Both the position numbers and the translations under genes were made by a program. Of a stretch of DNA of 6,697 nucleotides, positions 1-6,117 are shown piece by piece; position 1 is the first letter of the stretch; each line of letters starts with the position of its first letter. The notes under the pieces are model-generated. The model had not been told where the DNA came from. It saw only the letters and a program-made list of their open reading frames with translations, and did no database searches. Origin of the DNA: a bacterium ADurb.Bin374 (lineage in GTDB: Bacteria; Riflebacteria; Ozemobacteria; Ozemobacterales; Ozemobacteraceae); the NCBI GenBank assembly GCA_002068715.1, contig MWAR01000441.1:1-6697 (forward strand). Reading direction: 5' to 3'.

Positions 1-170
1 AGGACTTTGCGAAAATTCGCGAGGTTCTGCTTCAGGGTTGAACGGCGGGCGTCCCGGATATAATCGCCATAATATGGAATCGCGATGCCCGTCAGGATCG
101 TGATGATGAGTACGACCATGACGAGTTCTATCAGTGTGAAACCGGCCTTGTCCTGCAATCTCCTGCTCAT
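1..170 (-). CDS. Prepilin-like protein (pseudopilin C), 3' end beyond the window
   Basis: The visible 56 codons begin MSRRLQDKAG|FTLIELVMVV, a textbook class III (type IV prepilin) signal peptide. It has a short basic leader, Gly10 before the cleavage point, Phe as mature residue 1 and Glu at mature position 5, followed by a hydrophobic helix of about 20 residues ending near IAIPYYG. Prepilin peptidase (PilD/GspO family) is expected to cut after Gly10 and methylate the Phe. The next visible part (KQNLANFRKVL) resembles the start of the amphipathic helix in GspG-like pseudopilins. A strong ribosome site, AGGAGG, lies 4 nt before the ATG. It is the third pseudopilin in a row and starts 28 bp after the stop of the previous one, so it is probably co-transcribed with it. 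Whether it belongs to a type II secretion system, a type IV pilus or another filament cannot be told because the C-terminal domain is missing. Confidence 0.93.
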   Translation of the reverse strand, partial: MSRRLQDKAGFTLIELVMVVLIITILTGIAIPYYGDYIRDARRSTLKQNLANFRKV

Positions 171-174
171 GGGT

Positions 175-180
175 CCTCCT
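175..180 (-). promoter_or_regulatory. Strong ribosome binding site of pseudopilin C
   Basis: The minus strand reads AGGAGG, then ACCC, then ATG. It is the strongest Shine-Dalgarno sequence among the three pseudopilin genes and fixes the start at 170. It suggests pseudopilin C is translated independently and perhaps at a higher rate than pseudopilin B, whose site is weak. Confidence 0.8.
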
Positions 181-198
181 GGTCTGTGGTGTGCGGTC

Positions 199-747
199 TT
201 ACCAGTCCGCGTAGTTCGTACCGTCGAGAGCGGTCACGAAGCCGCGGCGGATCGTCGTGTCGGTCGCCGGGGAAACGTCGTAGACACCGATCCCGCCAGG
301 TTGCGCAATCACGCCGTTGCTGACGAGGGAAACCTCCGTGCCGGAGGCATACCACTCCAGCCAGGTGGGGTTGCCGATGAACGGGTCTTCGTCGATTCTG
401 TCGATATAGGGACGCGAAAAAAACGTGATAACCGGGGTTGATGATGAGACGTCGTAAACGGGAAACGCATTTGCCCGCGTCAGCGCAAGAAGGCTAGGCT
501 GGTAAAGACGAAAATCCGGAATGGCGATCATCGCCGGCTGGCCGAGTTGACGGATGACGGCGGCTTCGCAGTCGCGGCGCCATTGTGATATTGCGGTTCG
601 TATTTTTTGGAGGTTGTTCTGGAGCTCGGCCTCCTTGAGACGGACGAACGCCACTTCGGCGAACGGAACCGCTCCGAAGGAGACGATGCCGATGATCATG
701 ATCACGATCATCATTTCGACCAGGGTCAAGCCGGAGCTTCGTTTCAT
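199..747 (-). CDS. GspG-like pseudopilin B (type II secretion / type IV filament family)
   Basis: 182 residues. The N-terminus MKRSSG|LTLVEMMIVIM has the prepilin peptidase site after Gly6 and Glu at mature position 5 (Glu11), followed by a hydrophobic helix to about residue 29 and an amphipathic helix to about 58. The C-terminal half carries the hallmarks I know from GspG-type pseudopilins: a Y-I-x-R-I-x-x-DPF-x-G block (114-125), a TW pair (128-129), a G-V-YDV segment (about 154-158), and the terminal DGTNYADW (175-182). The protein should be an inner-membrane pseudopilin that assembles into a periplasmic filament. It starts 6 bp after the stop of pseudopilin A with only a weak ribosome site (GGTGA), so coupled translation is likely. 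Family assignment is firm. The specific role is unknown, because no gspD, E or F homologue is visible in the window. Confidence 0.93.
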   Translation of the reverse strand: MKRSSGLTLVEMMIVIMIIGIVSFGAVPFAEVAFVRLKEAELQNNLQKIRTAISQWRRDCEAAVIRQLGQPAMIAIPDFRLYQPSLLALTRANAFPVYDVSSSTPVITFFSRPYIDRIDEDPFIGNPTWLEWYASGTEVSLVSNGVIAQPGGIGVYDVSPATDTTIRRGFVTALDGTNYADW

Positions 748-753
748 CTCAGA

Positions 754-1407
754 TCACCAGTCGTCCGTGTTCGTGCCATCGATCGCCATGCCGGCCCCGC
801 GGGAGACGATATTCTTCACGCCCGTTGCCTGAAGGCTCTCCCAGGTTGCGGAATCCGTGGCGGCCGTGAAGACGCTGGAGTTCAGGGCGTTGGCGTAGAC
901 GGCGGGGACGAATTCCCAGTGGGCGTTGGGGTACCATCCCACGAAGGGATGTGGCGGTATGGTCCGGATGAAGACACGGTCGATCGTGATCGTCGCCGTT
1001 CCAGTCGTACCGGTCGCGACGTCGAACGTGACGCCGACCGGCGCCCTTCCGGTGAGCGAGGCTGGAGAAAAGGGAAGGTCGAGGCCGTGGTCGATCAGGT
1101 AGCTGATGCCGCTGGCGAGGGCCGCATCCCGCGTTTCCTGGGTCTCGGTGGCGTTGTTGACCTCGTTGGCGAGCTTGTTGAGCACGTGAACGCGGTAGCC
1201 CTGGTTGAACGTGCGGTTGGCCATCGCGACGGGACAGCCGTAGATGGCCCCCCGCACGTTGTCGAGGATCTGGCGGAGTCGGTTTTCCTTCTCGCGCTGC
1301 TGGATGATCTGGTAGACAGGGAAGGTCACGGCCGCGATCAGCACGACGATCGTGCTGGCGACCATGATCTCGACGAGCGTGACGCCGCGCCTTCCCGACA
1401 TCTTCAT
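754..1407 (-). CDS. GspG-like pseudopilin A, divergent paralogue
   Basis: 217 residues from the first ATG. The signal MKMSGRRG|VTLVEIMVAS has Gly8 before the cut, Val as mature residue 1 and Glu13 at mature position 5. The hydrophobic helix runs to about residue 30. The C-terminal part aligns by eye with pseudopilin B: FIRTIPPHPFVG (146-157) against its YIDRIDEDPFIG, a Trp in the following segment (164), and the terminal DGTNTDDW (210-217) against DGTNYADW. The usual DP pair of the family is HP here, and the central region (about 60-140) is longer and rich in Thr, Ala and Gly. The start may be the second ATG, two codons in (see the separate ribosome-site entry). It begins 13 or 19 bp after the ctpA stop, so co-transcription with ctpA is likely. 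It is probably a minor or specialised pseudopilin. Confidence 0.91.
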   Translation of the reverse strand: MKMSGRRGVTLVEIMVASTIVVLIAAVTFPVYQIIQQREKENRLRQILDNVRGAIYGCPVAMANRTFNQGYRVHVLNKLANEVNNATETQETRDAALASGISYLIDHGLDLPFSPASLTGRAPVGVTFDVATGTTGTATITIDRVFIRTIPPHPFVGWYPNAHWEFVPAVYANALNSSVFTAATDSATWESLQATGVKNIVSRGAGMAIDGTNTDDW

Positions 1408-1408
1408 G

Positions 1409-1412
1409 TTCC
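1409..1412 (-). promoter_or_regulatory. Ribosome site that bears on the start of pseudopilin A
   Basis: The minus strand reads GCGGAACATGAAGATG. The only purine-rich element, GGA/GGAA, is 2 nt or fewer from the first ATG (1407) but about 7-8 nt from the second (1401). Spacing therefore favours a start at 1401, giving MSGRRG|VTLVE. The prepilin cleavage site is the same in either case. Confidence 0.45.
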
Positions 1413-1420
1413 GCGCCGGT

Positions 1421-2794
1421 TTACTGCTTCAGGCCGCTGAAGATCTCGGTCGACTTGAGCACGTCGACGGCCCGCTGAAGCTGCGTATCGTACCGGTTGA
1501 TCACGTAATACTGGATACTGCCCTTGGAAAGGCTGTCCGGGGGTTCGATGAAGCCGCTGGGCGTGGCGATCGCCTCGGTGGAAGATGCCGGAAGAGTGCC
1601 GCTGGCGAGCTCGGCCGTCGGGGTGGCCTGCGCGGACAGCTTCTGCTGCTTCTCTTCGGCTTCGATGGCCTTGGCGATCTCTTCGCGCTCGGTGTCGGAA
1701 ATCTTCGGAAGCTCGACATCTATATCTGGCTCTATACCTTTTTTGTGGATGTTGACGCCGGACGGCGTGTAGTAGAGCGCTGTCGTCAGCGCCATCGCCG
1801 AACCGTCGTTCAGGGAGATGACCGTTTGCACGGAGCCTTTGCCGAACGACTTGCGGCCGAGCAGCAGGCCGCGCTTGTTGTCCTTGATCGCGCCGGCCAC
1901 GATTTCCGAAGCCGAAGCGGAACCTTCGTTGATCAGAACGACGAGGGGCAGGAGAGGGTGCGACTGGAAGAACGAGCTGTAGGTGCTCTTCTCGCCGTCG
2001 CGGCTCTTGATCGAGACGATGTCGCCCTTCGGGATGAATTTGCGTCCGACCTCGACGGCAGCCGTCAACAGACCGCCAGGATTGTTGCGCAGATCGAGGA
2101 TGATCGAGGAGACCTTCTCTTTTTCGAGAGCGATGAGCGCCTTCTCGAGGTCTTCGGCCGAGGTCTGGATGAACTGCGTCAGTCTGATGTAGCCGATGTT
2201 CGGCTTGATGACCCAGAACTTGATGCTCGGGATCTTGATGATCTCGCGGATGAGCGTGAAATCTCTCGCCTCTTTGTCGCCTTCCCGGATCACGTTGATC
2301 GTGACTTTCGTGCCTTCGGGGCCGCGGAGGAGCTTGACGGCGTCGTGGAGGGCGATGTCGGCGACGTCCTTCCCGTCGATCTTGAGGATCATGTCACCGG
2401 CCTTGATGCCGGCCCGGAAGGCAGGCGTGTCTTCGATCGGGGAAATGACCGTCAGCACTTTGTTCTTGACGGTGATGACGATGCCGAGGCCGCCGAACTC
2501 GCCCTGCGTCTCGGTCTGCATCTCCTTGAATGCCTTGGGCTCCATGAATCGCGTGTACGGATCGTCCAGCGTGCCGAGCATGCCCTCGATCGCTCCGTAG
2601 ATCATCTTCTGCTCGTCGACGTTCTCGTCGACGTAATCGGACTTGATGAGCTCCATCACCTTGCGTATCAGGTCGACTGATTTGAAATAGGTGATATCGG
2701 TCGACGTTGCGCCGGCCATGCCCGCGAAGACGAGTACCAGCAGGGCGATGAGCGGAACAGCCACGATCAGGTGACGGGGTGAGGAACGATTCAT
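1421..2794 (-). CDS. ctpA: Carboxyl-terminal processing protease, S41 family with PDZ domain
   Basis: 457 residues, close to the usual length for CtpA/Prc-type proteases of about 400-480. Residues 1-29 form a Sec signal peptide or anchor (hydrophobic VAVPLIALLVLVFAGMAGA). An N-terminal helical part (35-95) contains the familiar DPYTRFM segment. A PDZ domain begins at GGLGI (101-105) and runs to about 170. The S41 core spans about 195-365, with DLRNNPGG (234-241), GSASASE (291-297) and the lysine region GKGSVQ (318-323). Spacing predicts the triad Ser294-Lys319-Gln323, matching the 25- and 4-residue steps of B. subtilis CtpB. It should cleave proteins near their C-termini in the periplasm. A Ser/Thr/Ala/Pro-rich stretch (about 387-420) precedes a short C-terminal helix. 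The start is supported by AAGGAG 6 nt upstream. It lies downstream of an EnvC-like gene, and in known systems Ctp proteases control peptidoglycan hydrolase levels, so a cell-wall role is a reasonable inference. Confidence 0.95.
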   Translation of the reverse strand: MNRSSPRHLIVAVPLIALLVLVFAGMAGATSTDITYFKSVDLIRKVMELIKSDYVDENVDEQKMIYGAIEGMLGTLDDPYTRFMEPKAFKEMQTETQGEFGGLGIVITVKNKVLTVISPIEDTPAFRAGIKAGDMILKIDGKDVADIALHDAVKLLRGPEGTKVTINVIREGDKEARDFTLIREIIKIPSIKFWVIKPNIGYIRLTQFIQTSAEDLEKALIALEKEKVSSIILDLRNNPGGLLTAAVEVGRKFIPKGDIVSIKSRDGEKSTYSSFFQSHPLLPLVVLINEGSASASEIVAGAIKDNKRGLLLGRKSFGKGSVQTVISLNDGSAMALTTALYYTPSGVNIHKKGIEPDIDVELPKISDTEREEIAKAIEAEEKQQKLSAQATPTAELASGTLPASSTEAIATPSGFIEPPDSLSKGSIQYYVINRYDTQLQRAVDVLKSTEIFSGLKQ

Positions 2795-2800
2795 GAACGA

Positions 2801-2806
2801 CTCCTT
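2801..2806 (-). promoter_or_regulatory. Ribosome binding site of ctpA
   Basis: AAGGAG on the minus strand, six bases before the ATG at 2794, confirms the ctpA start. Confidence 0.8.
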
Positions 2807-2829
2807 CGATTTCCGTGCAACAACACACC

Positions 2830-2846
2830 CCTGTCGAAAAGACAGG
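2830..2846 (-). promoter_or_regulatory. Perfect palindrome in the predicted ctpA leader
   Basis: On the minus strand, CCTGTC and GACAGG (6 bp each) are separated by 5 nt. The palindrome lies directly downstream of the candidate promoter, so it would be at the very 5' end of the mRNA if that promoter is used. It could be a stabilising 5' stem-loop or an operator for a dimeric regulator. No T-run follows it, so it is not a terminator. Confidence 0.45.
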
Positions 2847-2854
2847 ATTGAGTG

Positions 2855-2882
2855 AGTCTACCATACGACGGGCGAGATGCAA
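2855..2882 (-). promoter_or_regulatory. Candidate sigma-70 type promoter of ctpA and the pseudopilins
   Basis: The minus strand has TTGCAT, a 16-nt spacer, then TAGACT, with TGG just before the -10 (extended -10 form, TGnTAGACT). The match is moderate (3 of 6 and 4 of 6), but the spacing is acceptable and the position is right. Transcription would start near 2848, giving a leader of about 54 nt. This is a motif reading only. Confidence 0.4.
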
Positions 2883-2969
2883 AAGAGAATTGCGCGAATC
2901 AGGGTGAGGGCATGATTTTCTGTGCGCGTTCGAGAACCATTCGCTGACGTCGCAGATGAAATCATGAAG

Positions 2970-2999
2970 AAACCGGGTGTGTGTCCCGGGTTTTTCTTG
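2970..2999. terminator. Terminator-like hairpin, possibly bidirectional
   Basis: CCGGG (2973-2977) pairs with CCCGG (2985-2989) across a 7-nt loop. Past a one-base bulge, AAA (2970-2972) pairs with TTT (2991-2993). On the plus strand it is followed by a T-rich tail (TTTTTCTTGT). On the minus strand the tail is a weaker TTTCTTC. For the envC-like transcript (minus strand) it would be a modest terminator about 220-240 nt past the stop codon. Confidence 0.45.
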
Positions 3000-3031
3000 T
3001 TTTATCGAGTCCAGCGGAGTGAAAACCACGC

Positions 3032-3094
3032 GTTCGCCCTGAGGTTGTCGAAGGAGGCGATAGCCTCTCGTGCTTCGACAGGCTCAGCACGAAC
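3032..3094. repeat. REP-like nested palindrome
   Basis: Two 22-nt arms, 3032-3053 and 3073-3094, are inverted copies that match at 18 of 22 positions. Both carry the pattern GTTCG-nn-CTGAG-nn-TGTCGAAG when read in the same sense. Between them sits a perfect GAGGC-GATA-GCCTC hairpin (3054-3067). From memory, elements of the form CTTCGACAnnCTCAGnnCGAAC are widely dispersed between genes of many environmental bacteria, usually as inverted pairs. This looks like one such composite element. No transposase is nearby. Confidence 0.7.
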
Positions 3095-3161
3095 GGGAGT
3101 ATCAAATTGGCTTTTGCCATGCAGAAATCGATAGGTTGCACAGAGTTTGGAGCAATCTTCT

Positions 3162-3185
3162 CTCTGTGACTCGGTGACTCTGTGG
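3162..3185. repeat. Three imperfect 8-bp tandem units
   Basis: The units are CTCTGTGA, CTCGGTGA and CTCTGTGG, with no spacers. An inverted copy of the first seven bases, CACAGAG, lies at 3139-3145 and could pair with 3162-3168. The run lies 25 bp downstream of the envC-like stop codon. From memory, similar CTCTGTG-rich strings occur between genes in some environmental genomes. There is no T-run, so I do not call it a terminator. Confidence 0.5.
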
Positions 3186-3209
3186 TGCGTTGCTGCTTTC
3201 CGGGGTGGT

Positions 3210-4493
3210 TCAGCGGATTTTCGGGAGGTGGGCGAGGGGGTCGGCGTTCTTCCCGGCGAAACGGATCTCGAAATGGAGACGGTTCTGCCTGATGCCGAAT
3301 ATCCGCCCGATCACGTCTCCGGCGTCGACGATTTCGCCCAGGCCGACCCAAACGTCGTCCAGACGGCCGTAGACGGTCGAGAATCCTTGCTTGTGGCTGA
3401 TGATAACGATGTTCCCGAATTGGCCGACAGGCCCCTTGAACTGGACCTTGCCGCGGGCCGAGGCGAGCACTTCCGTTTCACCCGTGACGACCAGTTCGAG
3501 AGCGGGCGGAGAGGAGCCGGCGGAACTCTCGAAGCTGAGTCCCTCGACATTTCGGAGCGGCCAGCGGAACCGGCTGGCCGGCGAATTTCCGTCGTTTCCC
3601 GTGCTCGATGGTGCTGCCGCCTCCGAGGCGGAAAAGCCCGGCGGGGGTGGTGGAGCGGCGCGTCCCTTGCGGAGATGCTGCGGAGGGGACGGCGCATCGA
3701 GTGCCCGGTCGACCGAGTCCGGGTCCTGCTGTCGTTCGGTCTCGATTTTTGCCACTTCCTGTTCCAGCTCGCCGAGGCTTTTCTTCAGTTTCTTCTGGCG
3801 GGCGAGGAAGACCTTTCGCTCGAGAAGAAGCGTCTGGAGCATCGCGGACAGCGAGCTTCCCTCGACGACGAGCGCTTCCCGGTTCTTAAGCGTCTGCGCC
3901 GCGAGCTCATCGAGCCTGGTTTGCTTTTCCCGAAGTGCGGCGGCATCACGCTCGAGTTGTTCGCTCCTGGAATTCAACTCGGTCAGAAGGACCCTGTCGC
4001 CCTGAAGCAGATGGTGGACCATCTCGTATCTGCTGATGAACGCGTTGAGATCGCGTGCCGAAAAGATGCTCGAAAAGAGCGTGCTCTGGCGTACCCGGTG
4101 AAGATGAACGAGTCGGCCGCGAAATCGCTGACGTATTTCTCCCATGCGGCGCTGTCCGTCGTCGATCGCCTTTCTGAGATCGCCGATTTGTCCTGTGATC
4201 CGGACAGATTCGCTCGCGATCGAGTCGAGGCTTGTCTGGATCTCGGCGATGCGGGCCTGCTGCCGGCTGATTTTTTCCTCGAGACGCCTCACATGGCCGC
4301 GGGTGTCTCTGACCTTCACGTCGAGATACTCGATCTGGAGGCGCACGGAGTCGAGTTCGGTGCGCAGCGATTCGATCCGGTTCCGCTCTTTTCCGACGCG
4401 CTCCGGGGAGAATGTAACGGCGGCCGGGGCCGGTCCGCTCGTGCAGAGCAGGAACAGTGCGATTCCGGCCGCTGCGATCGTGGTGCGGCTCAT
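3210..4493 (-). CDS. envC: EnvC-like murein hydrolase activator with degenerate LytM domain
   Basis: 427 residues, close to E. coli EnvC (about 420). Residues 1-24 are a Sec signal peptide (hydrophobic IAAAGIALFLLCTSG, then PAPA). Two long coiled-coil stretches follow (about 31-126 and 165-257), then a Pro/Ala/Ser-rich linker (265-306) and a C-terminal LytM/M23-like domain (308-424) recognised by GNIVIISHKQGFSTVYGRL, a V-x-AGDVIG segment and LHFEIR. Catalytic M23 domains use an HxxxD pair and an HxH. Here no His is found in the first motif region (PPALELVV), YAHL is YGRL (375-378), and the HLH motif is RLH (405-407). It should thus lack zinc-dependent hydrolase activity and act as an activator of amidases. 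Its start overlaps the ftsX stop (ATGA), implying coupled translation, and ftsEX is immediately upstream. That fits the FtsEX-EnvC system, in which FtsX controls EnvC at the septum. An in-frame upstream extension to 4742 was rejected in favour of this start. Confidence 0.9.
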   Translation of the reverse strand: MSRTTIAAAGIALFLLCTSGPAPAAVTFSPERVGKERNRIESLRTELDSVRLQIEYLDVKVRDTRGHVRRLEEKISRQQARIAEIQTSLDSIASESVRITGQIGDLRKAIDDGQRRMGEIRQRFRGRLVHLHRVRQSTLFSSIFSARDLNAFISRYEMVHHLLQGDRVLLTELNSRSEQLERDAAALREKQTRLDELAAQTLKNREALVVEGSSLSAMLQTLLLERKVFLARQKKLKKSLGELEQEVAKIETERQQDPDSVDRALDAPSPPQHLRKGRAAPPPPPGFSASEAAAPSSTGNDGNSPASRFRWPLRNVEGLSFESSAGSSPPALELVVTGETEVLASARGKVQFKGPVGQFGNIVIISHKQGFSTVYGRLDDVWVGLGEIVDAGDVIGRIFGIRQNRLHFEIRFAGKNADPLAHLPKIR

Positions 4494-5392
4494 GAAGGTT
4501 CGCGGCAGAAGGAGTTGAGGTCGCGCAACGAGAGCAGGCTGCCGGAGATGCCGAGAACGATGCCCATCATCATCAGCTTGACGGAGAGCTTGAACAGATA
4601 CCCGAAACCGACCTGGACGGCGAAAAACGGCACGAGGACGGCCAGCCGGGCAAGAATGAACTTGTAACTCAGGAAGAGCATGAGAGACGCAAGTATAGCT
4701 CCTACTATTCCCTGAATGACGCCTTCGATCACGAACGGCCATCGGATGAACCAGTTGGTGGCCCCGACAAGCTTCATGATGACGATTTCTTCCCTGCGCA
4801 TGTAGAGCGTCAGGCGAACGGTATTGTAGACGATGAACAGGGAGGCGAGACCGAGGAGCAGGATGACGAGCATGCTGCCGAGCCAGATCAGCTCCGAGAG
4901 GCCCTGGAACTGACGGTAGGCGTCTTCCCCGTAACTGACGCTCTCGATGGGGGAAAGGCCTTTCAGCTTCGTCAGCAAGGGCTGGAGATCGTGACTACCC
5001 CGCATCTTGATGCGGATGGTGGGCGGGAGAGGGTTCGATTCGCTTGCCAGGCCGATCTGAAGAAGGTCGCGGTCCGATGCGTCGGAAAACAGCTCGCGAA
5101 GCGCCGCTTCCGGCCAGACGATCTCGGCGCGCTCGATCTCTTCGAACTCCGCCAGGCGGAGCTTGAGGGCGTTGACGTCGCCGTGAGATGCTTCAGGGGC
5201 GAGAAAAGCCGTGACCAGCGACTCCTGCTGGAGTCGGTGCAGGAAACCCTCGGTGGTCGTGGCGGCGAGGAGGAAGGTGCCCATCAGCAGCAGCGTCACG
5301 GCGATTGTCGAGACGGTGATGAACGTCATCAGGCCCGCGCGCCGGCAACTGGTGACGGCTTCGGTGAAGAAGAACGAGAGAGAAGCGAGCAT
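4490..5392 (-). CDS. ftsX: Cell division ABC transporter-like membrane protein FtsX
   Basis: 300 residues, normal for FtsX. Four membrane segments are visible: about 20-45, 167-190, 219-248 and 268-289. A periplasmic domain of about 120 residues (46-165) sits between the first two, including the family-typical NPLPPTIRIKM (120-130). The cytoplasmic loop RREEIVIMKLVGAT (199-212) and the following RWPFVIEG are FtsX hallmarks and form the coupling region to FtsE. FtsX does not transport a solute as far as known. With FtsE it relays ATP hydrolysis across the membrane to a periplasmic hydrolase regulator, here presumably the EnvC-like protein encoded next. A GGGAG ribosome site lies 8 nt before the ATG. 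The start is 30 bp after the ftsE stop, and the stop overlaps the next start by ATGA. Confidence 0.96.
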   Translation of the reverse strand: MLASLSFFFTEAVTSCRRAGLMTFITVSTIAVTLLLMGTFLLAATTTEGFLHRLQQESLVTAFLAPEASHGDVNALKLRLAEFEEIERAEIVWPEAALRELFSDASDRDLLQIGLASESNPLPPTIRIKMRGSHDLQPLLTKLKGLSPIESVSYGEDAYRQFQGLSELIWLGSMLVILLLGLASLFIVYNTVRLTLYMRREEIVIMKLVGATNWFIRWPFVIEGVIQGIVGAILASLMLFLSYKFILARLAVLVPFFAVQVGFGYLFKLSVKLMMMGIVLGISGSLLSLRDLNSFCREPS

Positions 5393-5422
5393 CAGGCGCG
5401 CTCCCGCCGGGAAAGGCGGACG

Positions 5423-6106
5423 TTATTCGTAGGCATAGGTGCCTCCCGGTTCGTCTTTGACGATGCGCCCCTCGACCAGCGCTACGACGCGCTTTCTCAG
5501 CTTGTTCACGAGGTTGTGATTGTGGGTCGCCATGATGATCGTCGTGCCGCGGGTATTGATTTCGAGAAACAGCTGCATGATCTCGTAGGAGATCATCGGG
5601 TCGAGGTTGCCCGTCGGTTCGTCGGTGATGAGGATCAGCGGATTGTTGACGAGGGCGCGCGCGATGCAGACGCGCTGCTGCTCGCCGCCGGAAAGTTCGT
5701 CGGGGAACATGCGCCGCTTGTGCGAGAGGCCGACCTGCTCGAGCGCCTCCTGGACGCGCGCCTGGATGATGTTGTCGGGCGTGCCGAGAACGCGGAGGCC
5801 GAAAGCGACGTTTTCCGAGACGGTGCGGCGCTGGAGGAGCTGGAAATCCTGGAGCACGATGCCCATGTTGCGCCGGAGAAACGGGACGCGCGATTCGGGC
5901 ATGTCGGAGATGTCTTTGCCGTCGATGACCAGATGCCCTTCGGTCGGGAGTTCCTCGCGGAACAGCAGGCGCAAAAACGTGCTTTTGCCGGCGCCGCTCG
6001 GGCCCACGAGAAACACGAAATCGCCGCGCGGCACCGACAGGGAGACGTTGTTCAGAGCCCTGACGCCGTTCGGATAGATTTTCGTGACGTTCTGCAGTTC
6101 GATCAT
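5423..6106 (-). CDS. ftsE: Cell division ATP-binding protein FtsE
   Basis: 227 residues, standard for FtsE. All ABC ATPase motifs are intact: Walker A GPSGAGKS (35-42), Q-loop Gln86 in VLQDF, signature LSGGEQQR (138-145), Walker B LILITDEP (157-164, with Asp162 and Glu163), D-loop GNLDP (166-170) and the switch His195. The N-terminus MIELQNVTKIYPNG is typical of the family. It is the cytoplasmic ATPase of the FtsEX complex at the division site and is the first gene of a unit with ftsX and the envC-like gene. The region before the ATG has only GGG three bases upstream, a poor ribosome site. A candidate extended -10 element sits so close to the start that the leader may be very short. Confidence 0.97.
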   Translation of the reverse strand: MIELQNVTKIYPNGVRALNNVSLSVPRGDFVFLVGPSGAGKSTFLRLLFREELPTEGHLVIDGKDISDMPESRVPFLRRNMGIVLQDFQLLQRRTVSENVAFGLRVLGTPDNIIQARVQEALEQVGLSHKRRMFPDELSGGEQQRVCIARALVNNPLILITDEPTGNLDPMISYEIMQLFLEINTRGTTIIMATHNHNLVNKLRKRVVALVEGRIVKDEPGGTYAYE

Positions 6107-6117
6107 TTTCCCGGGCG

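Larger units (their letters stand above)
2795..3209. other. Non-coding gap between envC-like gene and ctpA
   Basis: 415 bp without a convincing gene on either strand. Short open frames here lack ribosome sites and recognisable protein features. From the envC side toward ctpA it holds a period-8 repeat, a REP-like nested palindrome, a terminator-like hairpin, and a candidate ctpA promoter with a leader palindrome. It separates the division operon from the ctpA-pseudopilin unit. Confidence 0.7.

Noticed and set aside
1352..2680. Long plus-strand open frame opposite ctpA
   Set aside because: It is antisense to a well-supported protease, has a low-complexity Asp/Arg/Leu-rich translation typical of a mirror frame in G+C-rich DNA, and shows no domain.
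2830..2838. Nine-base match (CCTGTCGAA) between the ctpA leader palindrome and the REP-like arm at 3074-3082
   Set aside because: It is too short to argue for a common origin. The surrounding bases do not match.
2394..3029. Minus-strand open frame running across the start of ctpA
   Set aside because: It is in a different frame from ctpA, covers its start region and promoter, and shows no protein features.
3147..4667. Long plus-strand open frame opposite the envC-like gene
   Set aside because: It is the antisense image of a secreted coiled-coil protein with clear family motifs. Its translation shows no recognisable fold or signal.
4494..4742. Upstream in-frame extension of the envC-like protein
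   Set aside because: It would overlap ftsX by about 250 bp with an Arg/His-rich translation and would bury the clear signal peptide that begins at 4493.
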